From the NCBI RefSeq assembly GCF_030412785.1, contig NZ_CP125296.1, positions 1,674,001 to 1,738,000 of the forward strand: a stretch of 64,000 nucleotides of DNA. Reading direction: 5' to 3'. This document shows positions 33,364 to 40,853 of the stretch, one piece after another. Positions within the stretch are counted from its first letter, which is position 1. Every line of letters starts with the position of its first letter. The notes beneath the pieces were generated by a model. The model had not been told where the DNA came from, made no database searches, and was given only the letters and a program-made list of their open reading frames with translations. This stretch comes from Paraburkholderia sabiae. Its GTDB lineage: Bacteria > Pseudomonadota > Gammaproteobacteria > Burkholderiales > Burkholderiaceae. The position numbers were made by a program, and so were the translations under genes.

Positions 33364-34653
33364 TCAGAACTTCGTATTCGCGAGACTGTTGCCGTTCCAC
33401 TCGCCCTCGGCCTGATTCCACAGCCATGACAGGATCTTCGAACCGTCGACGACGGCGGGCGGGTCCCATTGAAGAAACGGAAACAGGCCGGGTACGGTGT
33501 TCACGTTGATGTTGTGCAACTGCGCATAGTTTGTCGCGTCGTTCGGACTCAACGGTTCGTGATAATCGAAATCCGGATTGTCGGTCGCCTTCAGGACGTC
33601 GCCCTTGAACGAGCGCGGCGTGATCTTGCCGTTGAGCCGCGTGTACATATTCGGGTTGTGCTGGACCACGGGCGGCGGCGGAGGCGCTGACGGAGCCGCG
33701 GGGAGCATGGCCGTGCAGCGCGCGACGAAATATTCGCCGAGCGCCGTGCCGAGCACGTGGCCCGCGATGCTGTCGACGGGGAAATGCACGCCCGCGACCG
33801 TGCGGTTGACAGCCACGCGATACGCCTGCCGCATCGCCTGCTGATAGAAGACCGTGCCGAATTGCTGATTGAACAGCGCGCACAGCACGACGGCAATGAT
33901 GAACGCCTGCGTCGAATGCCCGCTCGGCATCGAGCCATGTCCGGGCGTCTGGATCATCGGTTGAATCTGCGACGAATATTCGATTGCTCGCGGCGCGGCG
34001 ATCGCGTGCTTGAAGCGGATCTCCGCGAAGATCGCAAGACGCACGGCGGTATCGAGCAGTTCGATGGTTCTCGGCGTGCGGCTCGGATGCAGATAGATCA
34101 GCATGCTCCAGAACGCATGCTGCGGTCCGAGCTGGCAAAGTATTTCGGCCATGCGGTCTTCACGCAGATCCGAATAGAAGTCGAGCCATTCCGCCTGTGC
34201 TTCGAAGACGGTCTTGTCCGGACGGCTCAGGCTGACGATCTTCACATCGTTCGCGCCCGCCGCCGATGGCCGGTGCCAGAGCTGCGCACGCTGAACATTC
34301 GTCGCGGCATCAGTCTCGATCGAGAAACGCAAGTTGGACAGCAGCTCGAAGTCGATCGCCGTTGCGCGGACCCAGGGCTCCCAGCGCCATAGCTGCCGAT
34401 AGTCGTCGAGTGGCTGGAAATTCTGAAGGTCGAAGTTCAGCGTCACGTCCTGAGGCGTGCGCCAGCTTCCGACGATACCGTCGCGATGACCGATCTGCGC
34501 TTCGGCGAACAGCGGCCCGTCGCACGGTATGCCGCCTCCGCCCTGATCGTAGACGCCGCCGGCGCCGCCGGCGCCACCCGCGCCACCTGCTCCGCCCGCC
34601 CCGCCTGCACCACCTGCTCCGCCTGCGCCTCCCGCACCGCCCAGTCCGCTCAT
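33364..34653 (-). CDS. PAP2 / vanadium-dependent haloperoxidase-fold enzyme with Gly-Gly-Ala N-terminus
   Basis: This is a 429-residue protein. Residues 5-33 are (Gly-Gly-Ala)-type repeats. The rest matches the acid phosphatase/vanadium haloperoxidase superfamily. Lys215 and Arg222 correspond to Kx6R (Ala follows where Pro is usual), PSGHS is at 243-247, and Arg284-x5-His290-x3-Asp294 completes the phosphate or vanadate site. It may be a phosphatase or a haloperoxidase; sequence alone does not separate them, though the length and the VCPO-like insertions favour the haloperoxidase-like group. It has no signal peptide. GAGGAGG precedes the ATG. It sits 47 bases after the cyclase gene and 41 before the S8 gene. 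Confidence 0.85.
   Translation of the reverse strand: MSGLGGAGGAGGAGGAGGAGGAGGAGGAGGAGGVYDQGGGGIPCDGPLFAEAQIGHRDGIVGSWRTPQDVTLNFDLQNFQPLDDYRQLWRWEPWVRATAIDFELLSNLRFSIETDAATNVQRAQLWHRPSAAGANDVKIVSLSRPDKTVFEAQAEWLDFYSDLREDRMAEILCQLGPQHAFWSMLIYLHPSRTPRTIELLDTAVRLAIFAEIRFKHAIAAPRAIEYSSQIQPMIQTPGHGSMPSGHSTQAFIIAVVLCALFNQQFGTVFYQQAMRQAYRVAVNRTVAGVHFPVDSIAGHVLGTALGEYFVARCTAMLPAAPSAPPPPPVVQHNPNMYTRLNGKITPRSFKGDVLKATDNPDFDYHEPLSPNDATNYAQLHNINVNTVPGLFPFLQWDPPAVVDGSKILSWLWNQAEGEWNGNSLANTKF
34555..34641 (-). repeat. 9-bp tandem repeat encoding Gly-Gly-Ala
   Basis: About ten degenerate 9-bp units (such as GCCGGCGCC and GCCTGCACC on the plus strand) encode the collagen-like N-terminus of the PAP2-fold protein. 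Third positions vary between units, which indicates selection on the protein rather than recent expansion. Confidence 0.9.
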
Positions 34654-34700
34654 GACAGGCCTCCTCTGTCAGTGATCCCGCACCGCATCGACGCCTTCTT

Positions 34701-36542
34701 CTAGGCCGGCAAGCCTGCCTGACGCAAAGCTTCCGACCAGATCTTCCCGGTCGCGTACGCGCCGCTCGGCGAGCGGTCCAGATAGCTCTTCACGGTCAGC
34801 GTCGGGTCGAGCACCAGCACTTCCTGCACCGTTTGCCGCGCGGCTTCGAGATCGCCGAGCAGCGCCTGCGCAATCGCCAGCGCACGTAACGTCGACGTGT
34901 TGGTGCGGTTCACGCGCAGCGAACGTTGCGCGAGTTCGACCGCGCGTTCGTAACGTCCCGCCGACAGCGCCGCCGTCGCGCCAAGCGACTCGTAGAAGTA
35001 ACGCAGCGGATCGAGCGGCGAGAGGCGCAACGCGCGCTCGGTGGCATCGACGGCCTGTTCGCCCTCGCCTTCGAAGGCGAGCAGCGTGCCCTTGAGCAGC
35101 CACGCGAGCGAGTCGTTCGGATTCACGTCGAGCGCGCTTTCGTAGCGCCGCTGTCCCACGTCGAGCTGTTTGAGCAGATTGGTGTGCACGAAACCGTCGA
35201 TCGTCAGCGCGAGCGAGCAATCGGGATCGGCATCGAGTGCGCGGCGCGTGCAGTCGAGCGCGGCCTGCGCCTGGCCCACGCGGTCGTCGGTCCAGCCGCG
35301 ATTGAAGCGCAGCACATGCCATTTGCCGAGCCACGCATGCGGCAACGCCTGACGCCGCGCGCGTTCGATCAGCGCTTCGAGCATGTCGCGCGCGCGATGG
35401 AAGTCGTGCGAGACGCCGCGATGCATCAGCACGATCGCGCTCATCAGCAGCGTCGAACTGGCGAGCGACGGCAGCGCCTGCGAGCGTGCGCGCTGCAATT
35501 CGCGGTCGATGATGGCGCTGCTCGTTTCGGCGACGATGCGGTCGATCAGTTCGTCTTCGCCGAGCATGATGTGCGTCGCGCGTCCCTTGATGCTCTGCGT
35601 CCACAGAATGTGACGCGACTTCGCTTCCGCCAGCTCCACCACCAGCACGATCTGATCGCCCCACGAACGATACGCGCCCGACAGCACATAGCGCGCGCCG
35701 AGAAACGCGCTGATTTCGTCGAGCGTCGCGTCGCGCTCGCGAAACGTGGTGGTCGACAGGCGCGAGATCACCTGCAGTTCAGCCGTGCGTGACAGCGACG
35801 AGATGATCTCGTCGGCCATCACTTCGCCGAGCACCTGCTGCTCCGCTTCGCCGCCGCGCGACGCGAATGGAATCACCGCGATGGTCGGCCGCAATTCAGG
35901 CAGAAAGGCAGCGCCCGGCTCGATCACGGGACGCGGTCCCGGCGGCCCGATCCGGTACGCGCGCACAGGCTGGTCGAAATGCTTGAGATGACATTCGCCG
36001 AGATCTTCGATATCGGCGTCGAGTTCGGGCGTCAGCTGATCGCGCACCTGCGCCGACACGACGATCTCGCCGGGCCCGGCAAGCGTATAGAGCCGCGCAG
36101 CCAGGTTAACGCCGCGGCCATACACGTCGCGTTCGTCTTCGTAGAGTTCGGTGACGTGCAGGCCCATGCGCAGCAGCATGTGCGTCGCGGGCGGAAGACC
36201 TGCGTTGGTCTCGTCCGATGCCCGCTGGATCGCGAAGGTCGCCGCGAGCGCATCGCGCAGTTCGACGAACGTGACCATCAGCCCGTCGCCTTCCGTGCGG
36301 ATCAGACGGCCGCGATGCGTCGGCACGATGTCGTGCTCGATGCGCGCCTTGTATTTGCGCCACCGTCCCGCGGCTTCGACTTCGTTGTCCTGGATCAGCC
36401 GGCACGACTCCACGAGATCCATGAAGAGGACCGTACGGACGACACGCGCGAGCCCATCGGGTGAGCAGGAGGAATCTGCAGTCACGTTATTCCAGACCTT
36501 TGAAGCGTACGTGGAATCGGCTCGCGATCCGCTTAACTGCAT
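34701..36542 (-). CDS. Class III adenylate/guanylate cyclase with TolB-like and TPR domains
   Basis: This is a cytoplasmic protein of about 613 residues. The N-terminal class III cyclase catalytic domain (about residues 35-200) has metal-binding Asp in TVLFMDLVES and in RTEGDGLMVTF, and transition-state Asn/Arg in YGRGVNLAAR. It therefore looks active. A TolB/FlgO-like domain follows (PTIAVIPFASRGG...), then at least five TPR-type repeats ending near the C-terminus, likely for protein partners. The start is uncertain: ATG 36542 is given, but GTG 36485, right before the conserved domain, is a good alternative. It heads the cyclase-PAP2-S8 run, and a cyclic-nucleotide-binding regulator is encoded immediately upstream. 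Confidence 0.88.
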   Translation of the reverse strand: MQLSGSRADSTYASKVWNNVTADSSCSPDGLARVVRTVLFMDLVESCRLIQDNEVEAAGRWRKYKARIEHDIVPTHRGRLIRTEGDGLMVTFVELRDALAATFAIQRASDETNAGLPPATHMLLRMGLHVTELYEDERDVYGRGVNLAARLYTLAGPGEIVVSAQVRDQLTPELDADIEDLGECHLKHFDQPVRAYRIGPPGPRPVIEPGAAFLPELRPTIAVIPFASRGGEAEQQVLGEVMADEIISSLSRTAELQVISRLSTTTFRERDATLDEISAFLGARYVLSGAYRSWGDQIVLVVELAEAKSRHILWTQSIKGRATHIMLGEDELIDRIVAETSSAIIDRELQRARSQALPSLASSTLLMSAIVLMHRGVSHDFHRARDMLEALIERARRQALPHAWLGKWHVLRFNRGWTDDRVGQAQAALDCTRRALDADPDCSLALTIDGFVHTNLLKQLDVGQRRYESALDVNPNDSLAWLLKGTLLAFEGEGEQAVDATERALRLSPLDPLRYFYESLGATAALSAGRYERAVELAQRSLRVNRTNTSTLRALAIAQALLGDLEAARQTVQEVLVLDPTLTVKSYLDRSPSGAYATGKIWSEALRQAGLPA

Positions 36543-36703
36543 TCGCGCGATGGTTGAGAACACATCGCAATGCAGCGGCCACGCATGCAGAGATGACGCT
36601 GCGTCCGGCGGATCGAAGTGCGGATGGTTCGCATGTCGCGGAGGTCGCGGCCAAACGCGCGCCCGACGGTCATTTCGACGTGCGATTGGTATGTGTTATA
36701 GGT

Positions 36704-36732
36704 CAAAAACTGCCGTTTAAAACGGCCTTTTT
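36704..36732. terminator. Bidirectional terminator-like palindrome
   Basis: GCCGTTTAAAACGGC at 36712-36726 is flanked by A-run and T-run on its two sides, so it can act on either strand. It lies between the LuxR/CRP-like regulator gene and the cyclase gene and probably separates their transcripts. Confidence 0.7.
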
Positions 36733-36818
36733 TATCGAATCGGCGCGGCGTCACACAAAGCGCGACAAACAGCCCGGCGATTGATATCGCGCATGTAAAT
36801 AAACCGCTGCACACGAAA

Positions 36819-37886
36819 CTAGTTTTTCACACGCAGCTTGTCCGCTTCGAGCCGGCGCGTGATCAGGTGTATGAGATAAGTGGCGAATTCCGGATCCTGA
36901 TAATAAAGACGCATGGCATCCGTCGCCGATACCATCAGCAGTTCGCAGTCGCTGACGCAGCGCGCCGTGCACGTGCGCCGGTGATCGGGGGAAAACAGCC
37001 CGATCTCGCCGAGCACCGTGCCTTGCCCGACTTCGATATCGATCTCCAGCAAACCGACCGTGCCCCGCACGACGTAATACAGCGCATCGCTCGGATCGTT
37101 CTTGCGGAACAGCACTTCGCCCGATTTGAAGCGCGTCGGCATCGTAAATGCGAGCAGCCTGCCGACCGAAAGCTGGCCGTCCAGCGCGTGATGCAACTGC
37201 GCATCGCCGATCTGCTGCAAGCGCGCGGCGGCCACGCTCGCCTGTCCGCGGCTGCCGACCTTCAAGGCCTTGTACACGGTGTACAGGTGCACCTTCACGG
37301 TGCCTTCCGTGATGTTCAGCTGCTTCGCAATCGACTTGTTGGTTTCGCCGCGCGCGGCCAGCGCGAGCACCTGGATTTGCCGCGGCGTGAGGACGTGAGG
37401 CTTCGCGTCGGACGATGCTTCTGCGGATGCTTCTTCGGAACCCAGCGCGGATACATCGGGTGCGTGCGCATCATTTGCGGACAGCGCGGGCGGGAGCGCT
37501 TCCAGCACGAGCGGCGCCGACGCGGGATAGCGGCTGCCCGCGAGCACGAGACGAAGCGCATCCAGCAGCGCCCGGCCCGACTCCGATTTGTCGAGATGCC
37601 CCGCAACGCCCGCCGCCACGAATTGCTCGACGGTCTGCGGATCGACGGCCGTCAGCAGCACGAGCACAGGCAATCCCGCCGAGAGCCGGCGCGATGCCGT
37701 CGCCACGCTGAGCGCATCGGGCAGATAGTCGCCGTCGAGCACGACGAGATCGGCGGACTTGCCCTGCTCGAACACGTTCGACGCATAGTCGGCGCAGCGC
37801 ACGTCGACGCGCTCGCCGAGATCGGCGAGCAGACGCGCGACGCCATCGCGGAACAGACCTGTCGGAGCGACGAACAGAATCAGCAT
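36819..37886 (-). CDS. Pseudo-receiver / LuxR HTH / CRP-like cyclic-nucleotide-binding regulator
   Basis: This 355-residue protein has three parts. Residues 1-118 form a receiver-like domain with Asp51 (VVLDGDY), Thr79 and Lys100, but without the acidic pair after strand 1 (LFVAPTG), so phosphorylation is doubtful. Residues 166-222 are a LuxR/NarL helix-turn-helix (LTPRQIQVLALAARGETNKSIAKQL, then EGTVKVHLYTVYKAL). Residues 240-350 are a cNMP-binding domain whose phosphate cassette GEIGLFSPDHRRT matches CRP, with Glu294, Arg304 and Thr305 for CRP Glu72, Arg82 and Ser83. It should therefore bind cAMP or cGMP. The neighbouring gene encodes a cyclase. The order of domains is unusual. Confidence 0.85.
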   Translation of the reverse strand: MLILFVAPTGLFRDGVARLLADLGERVDVRCADYASNVFEQGKSADLVVLDGDYLPDALSVATASRRLSAGLPVLVLLTAVDPQTVEQFVAAGVAGHLDKSESGRALLDALRLVLAGSRYPASAPLVLEALPPALSANDAHAPDVSALGSEEASAEASSDAKPHVLTPRQIQVLALAARGETNKSIAKQLNITEGTVKVHLYTVYKALKVGSRGQASVAAARLQQIGDAQLHHALDGQLSVGRLLAFTMPTRFKSGEVLFRKNDPSDALYYVVRGTVGLLEIDIEVGQGTVLGEIGLFSPDHRRTCTARCVSDCELLMVSATDAMRLYYQDPEFATYLIHLITRRLEADKLRVKN

Positions 37887-38043
37887 GCGCGTCTGCTCCT
37901 TTGCGGTTGATCGACGGTCAGAGCGCTGCGCGTCACCTGCTATTGATATGAATAAAACAAGCAGGCGCGCTGCTAACCGTTATAGCCCACTCGCGCGATG
38001 CATGTTGCACTCGACAGGCATCGTGCGGTTGATCAAAAGTGCT

Positions 38044-39282
38044 TCAATGCGCGAACGCCTCGACGATCCCCGCCGCCGCGCACAGCAGCACGACGAGCAG
38101 AGGCCGCACATTCCAGCGCGTGAGCAGAATCAGCGCGATCACAGCGACGGCGAAGTCGGCGGCAGAGAGCACGGCGCTCGTCCACACGGGAGAATAGAAG
38201 GCGCTCGCGAGCAAGCCGACCACAGCCGCATTCGCGCCCGCCAGCAACGCCGCGACGCGAGGACGCACGCGCAGCGCCTGCCAGTGCGGCAGCACGCCGA
38301 TCACGAGCAGCAGGCCAGGAAGAAAGATGGCGATCGTCGCGCACAGCGCACCGAGCGCATGATGCGATGCCGGACTCATGATCCAGCCGAGATACGACGC
38401 GAACGTGAAGAGCGGACCAGGAACGGCCTGCGCCGCGCCATAGCCCGCGAGAAACGCGTTCGCCGGAATCCAGCCGCTCGCGACCGTCGCCTGCTGAAGC
38501 AGCGGCAGCACGACATGGCCGCCGCCGAACACGAGCGCGCCGGATCGATAGAACACGTCCGCGATCTTGAGCGTCCACGCCGAAGGAAGAAGCGCTTCCA
38601 GCGCGGGCAAGCCGGCAAGCAGCGCGCAGAACAGCACGAGCGCGACAACGCTCGCGGCGCGCGGCAAAGCGAAGGCGTGTGCATCGTGCGACATGCCGCG
38701 TGCATCGGCAGCTGACGAGGTTCGGCAGAACATCAAACCAAGCAGCGCGCCGCCGCCGATCACGATGATCTGCGCGTACACGGTATCGAGCGTGCTCAAC
38801 ACCGCGAGCGCGGCGAGCGCAATGGCTGCGCGCACGCGCTCGGCACACAGACGCCGCGCCATGTCCCAGATGGCCTGCGCGACGACGGCGACGGCCACCA
38901 GCTTCAGCCCATGCACGAGGCCCTGGCCGAACGCGTTGTCGAGCAGACCGGCGAGGCGCGCAAAGCCCGCCATCAGAATCGCGGAAGGCAGCGTGAAGCC
39001 GAGCCATGCCGCCGCGCCGCCCCACCATCCCGCTCTCAGCAGGCCGATCGAAAAACCCACCTGGCTGCTCGCCGGTCCCGGTAGAAACTGGCAGAGCGCG
39101 AACAGATCGGTGAAGGTCGTGTCGTCGAGCCAGCGCCTGCGCTCGACGAACTCGCGTCGAAAGTAGCCGATGTGCGCAATCGGCCCGCCGAAGCAAGTGC
39201 AGCCGAGCAGCAGAAACACACGCAGTACTTCGAATGCGCTGCCTGCGCGCGTCTCGCGACGCGACGTGCTTTCACTTTCCAT
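38044..39282 (-). CDS. chrA: Chromate transporter ChrA (long-chain CHR family)
   Basis: This 412-residue inner-membrane protein has two homologous halves. The N-half carries FLLLGCTCFGGPIAHIGYFRREFVERRRWLDD and CQFLPGPASSQVGFSIGLLRAGWWGG, and the C-half carries VFYRSGALVFGGGHVVLPLL and GYGAAQAVPGPLFTFASYLG. These GGP and PGP motifs define the CHR superfamily, which exports chromate by proton exchange. It is a full-length bidomain member. No chrB lies beside it, so regulation is unclear. Upstream of its start at 39282 the terminator region of the convergently oriented DegP gene has been split by an IS element. Chromate resistance is the likely role, although some homologues have other substrates. 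Confidence 0.92.
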   Translation of the reverse strand: MESESTSRRETRAGSAFEVLRVFLLLGCTCFGGPIAHIGYFRREFVERRRWLDDTTFTDLFALCQFLPGPASSQVGFSIGLLRAGWWGGAAAWLGFTLPSAILMAGFARLAGLLDNAFGQGLVHGLKLVAVAVVAQAIWDMARRLCAERVRAAIALAALAVLSTLDTVYAQIIVIGGGALLGLMFCRTSSAADARGMSHDAHAFALPRAASVVALVLFCALLAGLPALEALLPSAWTLKIADVFYRSGALVFGGGHVVLPLLQQATVASGWIPANAFLAGYGAAQAVPGPLFTFASYLGWIMSPASHHALGALCATIAIFLPGLLLVIGVLPHWQALRVRPRVAALLAGANAAVVGLLASAFYSPVWTSAVLSAADFAVAVIALILLTRWNVRPLLVVLLCAAAGIVEAFAH

Positions 39283-39383
39283 AAAGGTGATCGACGGGCG
39301 TGAAGTGGGATGCCGTTCGGATAGAGCGCATCACTCTATCGCAAACGGCTTGCGTCGCGATGGACCGACACGCGAAAAAAGGC

Positions 39384-39395
39384 GGGCTGCTGCCC
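39384..39395. repeat. Left copy of 12-bp target-site duplication
   Basis: GGGCTGCTGCCC directly abuts the left IS end; an identical copy is at 40825-40836. Joining the flanks without the IS rebuilds GGCGGGC-TGCT-GCCCGCC preceded by AAAAAA, i.e. a minus-strand terminator. Confidence 0.95.
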
Positions 39396-39396
39396 T

Positions 39397-39431
39397 AATG
39401 CCGTTCAGTTAAGCGACTGAACGGCATTTTT
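39397..39431 (+). terminator. Hairpin with T-run inside the left IS end
   Basis: AATGCCGTTCAG at 39397-39408 pairs perfectly with CTGAACGGCATT at 39417-39428 and is followed by Ts. It overlaps the terminal repeat and could stop transcription entering the transposase gene from outside. Confidence 0.75.
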
Positions 39432-39468
39432 ATTGGTAGCTCGAATTGGTTGTAAACGCGGCGTGGCG

Positions 39469-40815
39469 ATGTTAACTTTCATCGCCATGCTGGTCGATGA
39501 TTTGCGCCTCCTTGTTGAATCACAGCCGCCGCTCGATTGGGACCGGCTAGGCCAGCATCTGCCGTACAAATGGATCGAGTATGCGGTGCAGGCCAGTGGC
39601 AGTGCCAGCGTGCGTCGGCGTCGGCTACCCGCACAGCAGGTCGTGTGGCTAGTGATTGCGCTGGCGTTGTATCGGCACCAGTCGATCAGCGAGGTCGTCG
39701 ATGAACTGGACCTTGCGCTACCCGCACCCGATGCGTCATTTGTCAGCAAGAGCGCCATCGCCCAGGCGCGGCAGCGTATCGGCGCCGCCCCCCTGGCGTG
39801 GCTGTTTCATGAATCGGCCCGGAACTGGATCGCGCAGGATCAGGCGAAGTACCTGTTCAAGGGATTCTCGCTATTCGCGATGGATGGCACGACGCTGCGA
39901 ACCACCGACAGTGTCGCCAACCGCAGGCATTTCGGCGCCTCGGCTGCCGCTCACGGTCGGGTGGGCAGCTATCCCCAACTGCGCGCGGTCACGCTCACCG
40001 CCCTGGCGACGCATCTGGTGTGTGATGCCGGGTTCGGCCCTTACGATATCAATGAGATGATCTGGGCGCGTGAGCTCATCCCTCGTGTGCCAGACAACTC
40101 CATTACCGTTTTTGATAAGGGGTTCCTGTCGGCCCAGATCCTGTGCAATCTGGCTTCAGGCGGCGAGAACCGGCATTTCATCATCCCGGCCAGATCGAAC
40201 CTGCGCTGGGAGGTCGTGAGCGGGTGCGACGGTGACCAGATCGTGCGCATGCGTGTGTCGCCGCAGGCCCGCACGAAATGCCCCGAGCTGCCCGAATTCT
40301 GGCAGGCGCGCGCCGTGCTGGCCGTCGATGCACGTGGCCGGCAACGGACATTGCTCACGTCCCTGACTGATCGAAGGCGTTTCAAGGCGGCTGACATTGT
40401 GTCGTGCTACGAGCGTCGCTGGCAGATCGACACCAGCTACCATGAACTGAAGCAGTCGATGCTGGGCATGGAACTGACCCTTCGCAGCCAGACCGTACAA
40501 GGTGTCTATCAGGAGTTCTGGGGGGCTCTGATCGCCTATAACCTGAGTCGCCTGGAGATGGCCAGGGCGGCACTCGACGCCCGGCACGCACCCGACGAGC
40601 TGAGCTTCATCCGCGCGTTTCACACCATTCAGTACGAAATGACGTGGGCGGCCGTGACGCGCTCGTACGGCAAACTGCCAGCGCTGCTCAGGCGCCTGCG
40701 CGAGCGGCTCAAGCAACTTCCCAACGACAAACGGCCCGGGCGCAGTTGCGCTCGGGCCGTCAAATCCAGACCGTTTCGCTATACCGTTCGGTTCCTCAAA
40801 AGAGACCTTAACTGA
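39469..40815 (+). CDS. IS4-family DDE transposase
   Basis: This 448-residue transposase has an InsG-type N-terminal domain (WIEYAVQASGSASVRRRRLPAQQVVWLVIALALYRHQSI) and a DDE catalytic core. The first Asp is in FAMDGTTLRTTD and the second in NSITVFDKGFLS. The third acidic position is in CYERRWQIDTSYHELK, where the family signature Y-x2-R-x3-E-x6-K has Asp in place of Glu. The frame is intact to the stop at 40815. The start at 39469 is one of two close ATGs (the other is 39487) and lacks a clear ribosome site. It is the only gene of the element and catalyses its movement. Confidence 0.92.
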   Translation: MLTFIAMLVDDLRLLVESQPPLDWDRLGQHLPYKWIEYAVQASGSASVRRRRLPAQQVVWLVIALALYRHQSISEVVDELDLALPAPDASFVSKSAIAQARQRIGAAPLAWLFHESARNWIAQDQAKYLFKGFSLFAMDGTTLRTTDSVANRRHFGASAAAHGRVGSYPQLRAVTLTALATHLVCDAGFGPYDINEMIWARELIPRVPDNSITVFDKGFLSAQILCNLASGGENRHFIIPARSNLRWEVVSGCDGDQIVRMRVSPQARTKCPELPEFWQARAVLAVDARGRQRTLLTSLTDRRRFKAADIVSCYERRWQIDTSYHELKQSMLGMELTLRSQTVQGVYQEFWGALIAYNLSRLEMARAALDARHAPDELSFIRAFHTIQYEMTWAAVTRSYGKLPALLRRLRERLKQLPNDKRPGRSCARAVKSRPFRYTVRFLKRDLN

Positions 40816-40824
40816 ACGGCATTA

Positions 40825-40836
40825 GGGCTGCTGCCC
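40825..40836. repeat. Right copy of 12-bp target-site duplication
   Basis: GGGCTGCTGCCC directly abuts the right IS end and is identical to 39384-39395. Confidence 0.95.
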
Positions 40837-40853
40837 GCCTCATCGCGACACGC

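Larger units (their letters stand above)
39396..40824 (+). mobile_element. IS4-family insertion sequence, 1429 bp, complete
   Basis: The element is bounded by perfect 18-bp terminal inverted repeats, TAATGCCGTTCAGTTAAG at 39396-39413 and its complement at 40807-40824. It is flanked by a 12-bp direct duplication GGGCTGCTGCCC. It carries one transposase gene and a hairpin at its left end. Intact ends, intact gene and identical duplications all point to recent insertion. The target was the loop of a terminator hairpin. Confidence 0.95.
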
